The notes beneath the pieces are model-generated. The model was given only the letters and a program-made list of their open reading frames with translations. It was not told the origin of the DNA and made no database searches. From an uncultured Collinsella sp. (GTDB lineage: Bacteria; Actinomycetota; Coriobacteriia; Coriobacteriales; Coriobacteriaceae): 5,047 bases of DNA. The position numbers were made by a program, and so were the translations under genes. The stretch spans positions 1 to 5,047 of the forward strand of contig CAAFEY010000187.1 of NCBI GenBank assembly GCA_900761995.1, in the 5' to 3' direction. Positions 1-5,047 of the stretch are shown in pieces (the first letter of the stretch is position 1; each line of letters starts with the position of its first letter).

Positions 1-211
1 GGTCGCCGAACTTGTTCATGAGGTACTCGAGCTGCATGAGCTCGTCCCAGGTGCCGCCGACGCCCATCAGGAACACGGCGTCGTAGCCCTCGTCGGCGAC
101 CTTGTCGGCGAGCGCGGTCATCTTCTTTCCGGTCTCGTAGAGCGCCTTGCCGTCCTCGAGATAGCCCTCCTGGTCGAAATGCATGATCTCGATCTTCTCG
201 GTTTCCTTCAT
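1..211 (-). CDS. SIS-domain protein, FrlB-like sugar-phosphate deglycase/isomerase (N-terminal part)
   Basis: The gene begins at the ATG at 211 and runs off the left edge, so only about 70 residues are visible. The start is fixed by a strong AAAGGAG (218-224) six bases upstream. The visible protein begins MKETEKIEIMHFDQEGYLED, continues with a helical stretch, and then shows the first SIS strand and phosphosugar-binding turn as AVFLMGVGGTWDELMQLEY (about residues 45-63). The G-V-G-G-T turn replaces the usual CGGS/CGTS of GlmS and FrlB relatives. Known family members of about 330-350 aa (FrlB, GfrE, GfrF) cleave 6-phosphorylated fructosamine or glucosamine adducts in the cytoplasm, or isomerise amino-sugar phosphates. 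It lies 60 bp after the other SIS gene with no convincing terminator between, so the two are probably co-transcribed. Membership of the SIS fold is fairly secure; the deglycase role and substrate are inferred. Confidence 0.72.
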   Translation of the reverse strand, partial: MKETEKIEIMHFDQEGYLEDGKALYETGKKMTALADKVADEGYDAVFLMGVGGTWDELMQLEYLMNKFGD

Positions 212-271
212 TTGTCTCTCCTTTCTGGGGTTGTTTCCACATCCCCCATGCCAACGGGCATCAAAACCCGC

Positions 272-1387
272 TTACATTCCGTAACACTCAGCCGCTTTGG
301 CCTTAAGCGCATTGACTGACTCTTCGTAGCCCTCTGCCTTGACCTTCATTTGCTTGGAGACAGCATCGAGATACGGGTGAACGTCCCATGACTTCAGACG
401 CTCGGCGATTATTGCCGCAATCGTCTGGAAGAACACGAGATTGGGAATTGCGCTGAGCAGCAGAGCAACCTGAGGCACCACAACCTCGTGAGCCCTACCC
501 TTGGGATGAGCCGTGAGCAGCACCGTTTTTGCCGTAACGTTCGATAGCGCATCGGCGATATTCGCAAGACGCTCCGACCCCTGCGGATCGTCGACAATAA
601 ACACCAGATAGCCCGGAACGATCTGCATCTCGGGACCGTGGACGAACTCCTCGCCCTCGTGATGCATGGCAGGAATCTTGATGGTCTCGCTCAGTTTGAG
701 CGCCGCCTCCTCGGCAACACCGTAGTTGGGGCCGTTGCCGACGACCATAGCGGGCGTGTGCTCAGAAAGCTCGAGCATGTGGTCTTGGACATATGCCTCG
801 GCGGTCTTGCACATCACGGCATTAGCCTGGATAGCCTCGCGCAGGTCATCAAGACGCTGGGCAACGCCCTTGGCGTCAATCGTTCCGCGCGCCTGACCGC
901 CGTAAATACCAAAGAGCACCAGGTACTCAACGAGAACCTCGACGCCCAGAGTCACAAAGTCCACCGACTCGACGCCCACACCGTAGTCAAGAACGATGTC
1001 AGCGTGTTCCTTGATGGGTGCCTCGACGTTTGCCGTGAGCGCAACTGCAGCCATATCGTGTGCACGCATGTAATCAAGCGCCGCAATCGTATTGGTCGAA
1101 TAGCCGCTCTGCGAGACGGCGATGTTGAGCGCATGCTGCGGATAGGTGTGTTCAAAATCGACGAAGGCCTCGGGCGTCACAACGGACACCTGCATCTGCA
1201 GCGCATCTTGCAGGTAATCGCGGGCGCAATCGGCGGCATGGCGCGACGAACCCGAAGCAACGATGCGCAGTGCGTCAAAAGAACCGGACTGGAAAATATC
1301 AACGAGCTGCACTACCAGCTCAGACGAACGCTCGAGGTTCTCTCCCATACGCACATGGGCAAGCTGAACGTAATCGAGCATCTTCAT
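272..1387 (-). CDS. Double-SIS-domain protein, GlmS isomerase-like (putative amino-sugar phosphate or fructosamine-phosphate enzyme)
   Basis: A 371-residue cytoplasmic protein with two SIS domains (about residues 38-170 and 210-345) and no glutaminase domain. The first has the phosphosugar loop ASGSSRHA (44-51) and SQSGYSTNT (92-100). The second has GNGPNYG (217-223), then EEAALKLSE ending at E234, then HEGEEFVHGP (243-252). K231, E234 and H250 line up with the lysine, glutamate and histidine of the GlmS isomerase site (ALKLKE and ELKHGP), so the protein is probably catalytic, not just a sensor. The C-terminal tail resembles the closing tail of GlmS relatives. Without the glutaminase domain it cannot make GlcN6P from glutamine; relatives act as deaminases, isomerases or deglycases. 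The start at 1387 is preferred because GAGGTGA (1392-1398) sits just upstream; an in-frame ATG at 1426 has no such site and lies in a palindrome. Likely first gene of the SIS operon. The substrate is not readable from sequence. Confidence 0.88.
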   Translation of the reverse strand: MKMLDYVQLAHVRMGENLERSSELVVQLVDIFQSGSFDALRIVASGSSRHAADCARDYLQDALQMQVSVVTPEAFVDFEHTYPQHALNIAVSQSGYSTNTIAALDYMRAHDMAAVALTANVEAPIKEHADIVLDYGVGVESVDFVTLGVEVLVEYLVLFGIYGGQARGTIDAKGVAQRLDDLREAIQANAVMCKTAEAYVQDHMLELSEHTPAMVVGNGPNYGVAEEAALKLSETIKIPAMHHEGEEFVHGPEMQIVPGYLVFIVDDPQGSERLANIADALSNVTAKTVLLTAHPKGRAHEVVVPQVALLLSAIPNLVFFQTIAAIIAERLKSWDVHPYLDAVSKQMKVKAEGYEESVNALKAKAAECYGM

Positions 1388-1408
1388 CGTCTCACCTCGT
1401 AACAAATC

Positions 1409-1427
1409 ATTAGTATTTGATACCAAT
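1409..1427. promoter_or_regulatory. 19-bp imperfect palindrome, candidate operator in the leader of the SIS operon
   Basis: The plus strand reads ATTAGTATTTGATACCAAT. Its 8-bp arms match at 7 of 8 positions around a 3-bp centre. It sits 21 bp upstream of the SIS gene start, between the proposed promoter and the ribosome binding site. One half, TTTGATACC (1416-1424), recurs exactly at 1449-1457, 33 bp away, about three helical turns. The GTAT/ATAC arms recall GntR-type operators, and two GntR genes lie just upstream. Binding is inferred; which regulator uses it is unknown. A weak alternative promoter (TGTAAC, 16 bp, TACTAA on the minus strand) overlaps it. Confidence 0.55.
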
Positions 1428-1448
1428 CACAGTTACAGGTTACGGCTT

Positions 1449-1457
1449 TTTGATACC
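1449..1457. repeat. Direct copy of the operator half-site TTTGATACC
   Basis: TTTGATACC here is identical to bases 1416-1424 inside the 19-bp palindrome. The spacing of 33 bp would put both on the same face of the helix. There is no matching inverted arm here, so it would be a half-site only. It could be an auxiliary contact for the same regulator, or chance for a 9-mer. Confidence 0.35.
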
Positions 1458-1504
1458 TCTTTGTCGATTAATTTATCCCCTTCGGCGAACGGTCGATTTT
1501 GAGC

Positions 1505-1533
1505 CATGTAAGGTTGTATATACAGTCGGTCAA
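1505..1533 (-). promoter_or_regulatory. Candidate promoter of the SIS operon
   Basis: On the minus strand, TTGACC (complement of 1528-1533) is followed after exactly 17 bp by TACATG (complement of 1505-1510). The -35 is good and the -10 is weak. The spacer holds the palindrome TGTATATACA, an arrangement typical of a repressible promoter. Transcription would begin near 1498 and give a leader of about 110 bases before the SIS start. Confidence 0.45.
1515..1524. promoter_or_regulatory. TGTATATACA palindrome, candidate HutC-type GntR operator
   Basis: This is a perfect 10-bp palindrome that fits the GT-N-TA-N-AC pattern described for operators of the HutC subfamily of GntR regulators. It lies inside the spacer of the proposed SIS promoter, where a bound dimer would block RNA polymerase. 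Both GntR proteins encoded immediately upstream have UTRA domains and so belong to this subfamily. The match is visible; the binding is inferred. Confidence 0.55.
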
Positions 1534-1580
1534 ATTGCCCAAACAGACCGGCTGTTACCGCACGTAATGCAAAGCACCAG

Positions 1581-2294
1581 CTAATACGTATAGGTGTAGC
1601 CGCCCGCATCGCCACGATTGAAGGACTTTACATACTCGATAGCCTGACCGCTCGCGTCATAGCTCACGCATTCCAAAAGCAAAACAAGATCCCCTTGTTC
1701 CAAGCCAAGCAAGCCCGCGTCGCGTGCACCCACCGCCTCGATATCGAGCTTCTCCTGCGCCATGACCGGCTTTCGGCCCAACATCTCATAGGTCTCGTAC
1801 AAACTGAAGACCGACACGTCAATATTTTCGATTGTGGGAAACAGCAGGCACGGAATGAACGCCATCTCAATCGATACGGGATCGCCGTTGACGCAGTTCA
1901 AACGCCGAATCGAATACAGCAAATCGTCCTCGGCAATGCCAAACAGGTTGGCATAATATGGGCCCGCATAACGCTTGGAACGCGCGAGGATGCGGACGGA
2001 CGGCTCGCCGCCCGAAGCACGAACCGACTCGCGAAAGCCTCCTGTTCGCTCGTAGGCAACGGGCACTTTCTGCGCCACAAACGCGCCCTTTCCGCGGACG
2101 CGTCGAATCTGCCCGCGCCGAACCAGCTCATCGACAGCACTTCGGATGGTCAAGCGTGTCGTACCAAATTCCTCGGCGAGGTCTTTTTCGGACGGAATCA
2201 TGGAACCCGTGGGATATATGCCACGCTCGATACGCTCCTCGACGCGGCGGCGAATGCGCATATAAACCGGGGTGACATCTACTGTTTCAGCCAT
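1581..2294 (-). CDS. GntR/HutC-family transcriptional regulator with UTRA domain (second of a pair)
   Basis: A 237-residue regulator of typical length. The N-terminal winged helix spans about residues 6-75; its core is IPSEKDLAEEFGTTRLTI (33-50) followed by the wing VRGKGAFVA (66-74). The rest, about 95-232, is a UTRA effector domain, with the hallmark segment SIEMAFIP (141-148) and an ending EYVKSFNRGD. UTRA domains usually bind phosphorylated sugars or small acids and release DNA on binding, so it probably controls the SIS operon 193 bp downstream, whose promoter carries a HutC-type palindrome. The start at 2294 has AGGTGA (2298-2303) directly upstream, inside the end of the preceding GntR gene. 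The 16-bp overlap implies translational coupling. Family assignment is firm; effector and target are inferred. Confidence 0.93.
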   Translation of the reverse strand: MAETVDVTPVYMRIRRRVEERIERGIYPTGSMIPSEKDLAEEFGTTRLTIRSAVDELVRRGQIRRVRGKGAFVAQKVPVAYERTGGFRESVRASGGEPSVRILARSKRYAGPYYANLFGIAEDDLLYSIRRLNCVNGDPVSIEMAFIPCLLFPTIENIDVSVFSLYETYEMLGRKPVMAQEKLDIEAVGARDAGLLGLEQGDLVLLLECVSYDASGQAIEYVKSFNRGDAGGYTYTY

Positions 2295-3046
2295 TGTTCA
2301 CCTGCCACGCTCCTCATGCCGTTCTTTTCGCCGTTATCGGCAAAGCGGAACTTTGTGGGCAAAATCACCGATTTGCAATGCTCCACAAAACGCATGTCCT
2401 TATCAAATTCGATCGTGCTCTCATAGAACACCGGCGTTCCCTCTTCTTGCTGGAGCAGCTCGGCCTCTTCGACGTTCAAACGCGAGATGGAGATATGCTC
2501 ACGTCCATGCTCAACACGCACGCCACCTTCTTTGAGCAAGACATCGTAAAGGCTCTCACACTCAAAATCGTGCTCGGGAAGCGATGGGCACAGGGACAGG
2601 TTAACGTGAGCGGTCTCGATTGACGCCGGCTCGCCCTCAATAAGTCGAACGCGCTGCATGCGGAGCAAAGGAGCGCCTACAGCCACCCCAAGCTTGCCGG
2701 CAAGCGCCTCATCCGCCTCGATGGTCCCGATGGAAACCAGACGAGAAGAGGGGTGCAGGCCGGCAGTCCGCACAGCATCGGAGAAGTTATACGTTTCCTG
2801 GAAGATATTCAGCGGCTTGGGAGGACACACATACGTACCCGATCCGCGACGGCTCTCGAGCGTTCCACACGAGATGAGCCGCGTGATACCGGCACGCAAC
2901 GCCGTACGCGAAACGCCAATCTCTTCGCACAGCACGCGCTCGGCCGGCAGGCGATCGCCGCTGGCAAGCTGATGGTGCTGGATATACCAAAGAATTCCCT
3001 CAACAGCACGATCTTTGGGGGGAATTGCATAAGATTCGCCTGTCAT
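2279..3046 (-). CDS. GntR/HutC-family transcriptional regulator with UTRA domain (first of a pair)
   Basis: A 255-residue regulator. The winged helix covers about residues 8-75, with LPAERVLCEEIGVSRTALR (33-51) as helix-turn-helix and ESRRGSGTYV (64-73) as wing. A UTRA domain follows at about 95-235, with ASIETAHVNL (141-150) in the place of the family's SIE-hallmark and a closing segment EHCKSVILPTKFRF. About 20 residues extend past the UTRA domain, and this tail is where the gene overlaps the next GntR gene. It starts 38 bp after the small uncharacterised gene, with TGAGGAG (3055-3061) eight bases before the ATG. It differs clearly in sequence from the second GntR protein, so the pair is an old duplication or two separate recruits, not a recent copy. 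It may have a different operator or form a mixed dimer with its partner; neither can be read from sequence. Confidence 0.93.
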   Translation of the reverse strand: MTGESYAIPPKDRAVEGILWYIQHHQLASGDRLPAERVLCEEIGVSRTALRAGITRLISCGTLESRRGSGTYVCPPKPLNIFQETYNFSDAVRTAGLHPSSRLVSIGTIEADEALAGKLGVAVGAPLLRMQRVRLIEGEPASIETAHVNLSLCPSLPEHDFECESLYDVLLKEGGVRVEHGREHISISRLNVEEAELLQQEEGTPVFYESTIEFDKDMRFVEHCKSVILPTKFRFADNGEKNGMRSVAGEQWLKQ

Positions 3047-3084
3047 TGCACAGACTCCTCATTCAGAAACGTATGCCGCCAAAA

Positions 3085-3573
3085 TTAGGCCAGCCCTCCC
3101 ATGGCATCAAATTCGGCCTTGATCTTCTCGGCGACATTCCGATACGACTTATATAGGCTTGAATCGCGTTTGACTTCGTCGGTCATAACGGGAATCTCTA
3201 ATTTGGAAACCTCGTCTTTTCCCGTCTGAACCGCCACAACAACGCCCATACCAAGACACATATTACGCTTGGCAGCGTTTATTTTCGCCGCCTTGGCAGG
3301 ATTTGCCAGGATACGCTGGGCAAATTCCTGTTTTGAAGCCACTTCCTCGGCCTCCGGATCGCCCGCCTCGGCTACTTCGCACTGTAACACGTCCGCATAG
3401 TCAAAAATCTTCGGCTCGCCACCGCGTTGATGCACAGCCCACTTGCGGCGCGTGGCATCCTGGTAGATAGCCGGCAAAAATGTAAACCGCGGCGGGTCCA
3501 AAATCGTATCCGTGATGGTAAACACATCGGGATCAAAGGCATCCTGCGGGTTTTTCTTCTTGAACAGCCCCAT
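3085..3573 (-). CDS. Uncharacterised small cytoplasmic protein
   Basis: A 162-residue protein starting MGLFKKKNPQ, with no signal peptide. The only mildly hydrophobic run (about 105-117, around MGVVVAVQ) is too short for a clear membrane helix. Residues 37-68 (YQDATRRKWAV, then IFDYADVLQCEV) and the end (LEIPVM, then a helix with YKSYRNVAEKIKAEFDAM) recall the domain that follows the zinc ribbon in DUF4428-type proteins, a family of unknown function; the ribbon cysteines are absent here. That resemblance is from memory and is weak. The start at 3573 is chosen because GGGAGGC (3578-3584) lies four bases upstream; an in-frame ATG at 3606 has no such site. It precedes the GntR pair by 38 bp and may share their transcript. 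No function is proposed. Confidence 0.8.
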   Translation of the reverse strand: MGLFKKKNPQDAFDPDVFTITDTILDPPRFTFLPAIYQDATRRKWAVHQRGGEPKIFDYADVLQCEVAEAGDPEAEEVASKQEFAQRILANPAKAAKINAAKRNMCLGMGVVVAVQTGKDEVSKLEIPVMTDEVKRDSSLYKSYRNVAEKIKAEFDAMGGLA

Positions 3574-3610
3574 ATCAGCCTCCCGTACTAGCATTAAACA
3601 ACTCATGCTG

Positions 3611-3619
3611 AATATAGCA
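3611..3619 (-). promoter_or_regulatory. Extended -10 promoter for the uncharacterised gene
   Basis: The minus strand reads TGCTATATT, an extended -10 element (TG-N-TATATT, with the hexamer at 3611-3616). No good -35 is seen at 17 bp (AAGTAG), as is common with extended -10 promoters. Transcription would begin near 3604, leaving about 30 bases before the ATG at 3573. It could also drive the GntR pair. Confidence 0.5.
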
Positions 3620-3694
3620 CCAATTTCAAGCCACTACTTTATCGCATCGGTGCGCGGCGTCTATGGCTCGCCCAGCGGAAGAGTTCACGGACGA

Positions 3695-3767
3695 GGGCCG
3701 GGGTGCCTGCCTTGTTTTGAGAAGTGGGCTCCGCGAACTTCTCAAAACAAGGCAGGCACCCCGGCCC
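3695..3767. repeat. Perfect 31-bp inverted repeat with 11-nt loop
   Basis: Bases 3695-3725 are exactly complementary to 3737-3767, with loop GGGCTCCGCGA. The base of the stem is GC-rich (GGGCCGGGGTGCCTGCC) and the tip AT-richer (TTGTTTTGAGAAGT). It lies 54 bp past the lacI stop and about 80 bp before the proposed start of the next transcript. Neither strand has a T-run after the stem, so it is not a standard intrinsic terminator, though such a long RNA hairpin could stabilise or stop the lacI transcript. No flanking target-site duplication is seen. It could be a dispersed palindromic repeat (REP or MITE-like). Confidence 0.9.
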
Positions 3768-3821
3768 CGCCGGCAAATAGCAGACACTCCGCATGCAATC
3801 TATGCAAACAAACAAGTACGT

Positions 3822-4850
3822 TTAGCTACATTCGGTAAGTTCGAGCACGCTGCCCTTAACGATAAGCGCCGGCTCCAAGACGACCTCTTCGGCACGCCTG
3901 CCGCCCCTGCCGGCAAGACGCTTGGACATGCAGCCAAAAGCATGCTCCGCAAGGACGCCAGGATCCTGCTCAATCGCGGTCAGCGCCGGCTCAAAGAGAA
4001 CGTCGGCCGCCGAGTTGTCATAGCTTACGACCGAAATATCGCCCGGAATGCTCTTCCCCATCTCGTGCAAGCGCTTGAGCAGACCGAGGGCGATGTTATC
4101 CGAACTTGCGAACACAGCGGTGGCATCAGTTGCGAGCACCGCCTCCGAGGCCTCGTATGCACTCGGAATGTAGTACTCGCTCTCAAACTCCAAACGTGCG
4201 TCGATAGGCAGGCCAACCTCGCGCAGCGCGCGCTCATAGCCGGCAAGTCGCTTACGCCCCGTATTGGAACGGCGCGCGTTAACCAAGCAGGCAATGCGAC
4301 GGTGGCCCTGCTCGATCAGATAGCGGGTGGCCATGTAGCCGCCCATCTCGTGATCGAACATCACCTTGTCGCACTCGAGTCCCTCAATGGCACGGTCGAC
4401 CATTACGGCCGGGATGGGCAGGTGGCTGACTTCTTCGCGCAGGGCGCGGTCGTCGGAGAACTCGTCGCCCACGACCAGGAAGACGCCATCGACGCCGCGC
4501 GTCACCAGCTGGCGCAGCAGCTCCAGATCGTCATCGGCGCTTCCGCCCGAGCTGGTAATGAAGAGCGCATAGCCGTCCTCGCGGCAGCGCTTTTCCAGGC
4601 TACCGGCGAGCGAGGCAAAAAAGCGGCTCTCGATGTTAGGGACGATAAGGCCCAGCGTGCGCGACTCGCGCATGACCAGGCTGCGCGCAATCTGGTTGGG
4701 AACATAGTGGTTGCGCGCCGCGACCTCTTTGATGAGCTTGCGGTTTTCTTCCGAGATGCGACAGGGCCGATTATTGAGAACAAGCGAGACCGACGAGGGG
4801 GAAAGCCCCACCTCCTGGGCGATCTGCTTGAGAGTGACTTTGTTGGCCAT
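3822..4850 (-). CDS. LacI-family transcriptional repressor
   Basis: A full-length, 342-residue LacI/GalR regulator. The helix-turn-helix is at residues 5-24 (VTLKQIAQEVGLSPSSVSLV), followed by the hinge YVPNQIARSL (49-58) that inserts in the minor groove. The periplasmic-binding-protein-like effector domain runs about 64-337, with LGLIVPNIESRFFASL (66-81), FDHEMGGYMAT (165-175), the RKRLAGYERAL segment (199-209), ASSDNIALG (248-256), and SYDNSAADVLFEPALTAIEQ (277-296). This layout is the common one for sugar-responsive repressors; the sugar cannot be told. The start at 4850 has AAGGAG (4855-4860) four bases upstream. The upstream region carries a LacI-type operator next to a divergent promoter-like element, so it probably represses a plus-strand gene to the right. 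It seems unrelated in transcription to the SIS/GntR cluster. Confidence 0.95.
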   Translation of the reverse strand: MANKVTLKQIAQEVGLSPSSVSLVLNNRPCRISEENRKLIKEVAARNHYVPNQIARSLVMRESRTLGLIVPNIESRFFASLAGSLEKRCREDGYALFITSSGGSADDDLELLRQLVTRGVDGVFLVVGDEFSDDRALREEVSHLPIPAVMVDRAIEGLECDKVMFDHEMGGYMATRYLIEQGHRRIACLVNARRSNTGRKRLAGYERALREVGLPIDARLEFESEYYIPSAYEASEAVLATDATAVFASSDNIALGLLKRLHEMGKSIPGDISVVSYDNSAADVLFEPALTAIEQDPGVLAEHAFGCMSKRLAGRGGRRAEEVVLEPALIVKGSVLELTECS

Positions 4851-4885
4851 CTCGCTCCTTCCGGGTTTACGCGCAATCTCTTGAA

Positions 4886-4891
4886 AGTATA
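4886..4891 (-). promoter_or_regulatory. Candidate -10 element of lacI-family gene
   Basis: The minus strand reads TATACT, a good -10 hexamer, about 35 bases upstream of the ATG at 4850. No convincing -35 is seen at 16-18 bp, so a weak promoter is expected, in keeping with low repressor expression. Confidence 0.4.
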
Positions 4892-4984
4892 GCGACTACC
4901 CCTCTACCTCGGTGATAAACACTTTACCAATCCGGTGGACGGCTGTTTTATCGCCGCCAGCGCACCAAATCCGTCCGGGTGGGG

Positions 4985-4990
4985 TATATT
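4985..4990 (+). promoter_or_regulatory. Candidate -10 element of the divergent gene
   Basis: TATATT on the plus strand would start transcription near 4997, inside the LacI-type operator that follows it. No recognisable -35 hexamer lies 16-18 bp upstream, so an activator or an unusual promoter would be needed. Support is modest. Confidence 0.3.
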
Positions 4991-5002
4991 GCAATCGATT
5001 GA
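4991..5002. promoter_or_regulatory. LacI-type operator
   Basis: GCAATCGATTGA matches the LacI/GalR family operator pattern G-N-A-A-N-C-G-N-T-T-N-C at every fixed position except the last. Its inner ten bases, CAATCGATTG, are a perfect palindrome centred on CG, as expected for this family. It abuts the -10-like TATATT and lies about 140 bp upstream of the lacI-family start. A bound repressor would block the divergent promoter more directly than its own. Confidence 0.55.
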
Positions 5003-5033
5003 TGACAACGACCACCAAAAGGCGGATATTCGT

Positions 5034-5047
5034 ATGCACGAGAACGA
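5034..5047 (+). CDS. Possible start of a divergent gene (first codons only)
   Basis: An ATG at 5034 begins MHEN and runs off the right edge. An AAAAGGCGGA stretch (5017-5026) with a purine-rich core lies at slightly long ribosome binding distance. Its placement, divergent from the LacI gene and behind a LacI-type operator, suggests the regulated sugar gene. Too little is visible to name a product, and another frame starting at ATG 5002 is also open to the edge. Confidence 0.3.

Noticed and set aside
248..261. Small hairpin (ATGCC, AACG loop, GGCAT) between the two SIS genes
   Set aside because: A five-base-pair stem without a T-run is too weak to be called a terminator; it does not argue against co-transcription.
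638..1402. Plus-strand open frame (254 codons) opposite the double-SIS gene
   Set aside because: It is the antisense shadow of a gene with clear SIS motifs and has no family features of its own.
1388..1426. Upstream ATG at 1426 adding 13 residues to the double-SIS protein
   Set aside because: It has no ribosome binding site and overlaps the 19-bp palindrome, whereas the ATG at 1387 has GAGGTGA just upstream.
1433..1615. Minus-strand open frame of 60 codons in the gap before the SIS operon
   Set aside because: It overlaps the end of the GntR gene and covers the promoter and palindromes, has no family features, and has arginine/alanine-rich shadow composition at its start.
3574..3606. Upstream ATG at 3606 adding 11 residues to the small uncharacterised protein
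   Set aside because: It lies next to the expected transcription start near 3604 and lacks a ribosome binding site; the ATG at 3573 has GGGAGGC in place.
3663..4892. Long plus-strand open frame (409 codons) opposite the LacI-family gene
   Set aside because: It is antisense to a clear LacI gene, has no recognisable domain and no ribosome binding site, and is explained by the codon bias of the real gene.
4911..4928. Loose symmetry around TAAACACTTTA as a second operator
   Set aside because: Only 4-bp arms pair perfectly and it lacks the central CG of LacI-family sites; likely chance.
5002..5047. Alternative plus-strand start at ATG 5002 (MTTTTKRR...)
   Set aside because: It is open to the edge but has no ribosome binding site and would begin inside the operator; the ATG at 5034 is better placed, though neither is sure.

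Overview
The window looks like chromosomal DNA from a mid-to-high GC gut bacterium, probably a Coriobacteriia member such as Collinsella. That assignment rests on GC content, codon style and gene types judged by eye, and is inference. All complete genes lie on the minus strand and read from high to low coordinates. A short possible plus-strand gene start sits at the right edge.

Right part (about 3820-5047): a LacI-family repressor gene with a divergent intergenic region. A LacI-type operator (inner core CAATCGATTG) lies beside a -10-like element of the candidate divergent gene, whose first codons may be at 5034-5047. Downstream of lacI is a 248-bp gap holding a perfect 31-bp inverted repeat with an 11-nt loop. 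It has no T-tract, so it is not an obvious terminator.

Middle part (1581-3573): a small uncharacterised protein with a good ribosome binding site and an extended -10 promoter. After 38 bp come two GntR/HutC-type regulators (winged helix plus UTRA effector domain) whose genes overlap by 16 bp, suggesting translational coupling.

Left part (1-1580): a 193-bp regulatory gap, then a gene for a protein with two SIS domains (371 aa), then the start of a second SIS-domain gene running off the left edge. The second is FrlB-like. The gap holds two different palindromes: TGTATATACA inside a promoter spacer, which fits the HutC-type operator pattern, and a 19-bp imperfect palindrome in the leader, with one of its half-sites repeated 33 bp away.

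The simplest reading is a catabolic locus for a phosphorylated amino sugar or glycated amine (Amadori-type compound). Two SIS-fold deglycases, deaminases or isomerases would act on the imported sugar phosphate, and the tandem UTRA regulators would sense a related phosphosugar and control the operon. Transport genes are expected beyond the left edge but are not visible. The LacI gene appears to be a separate unit controlling a divergent gene to the right.
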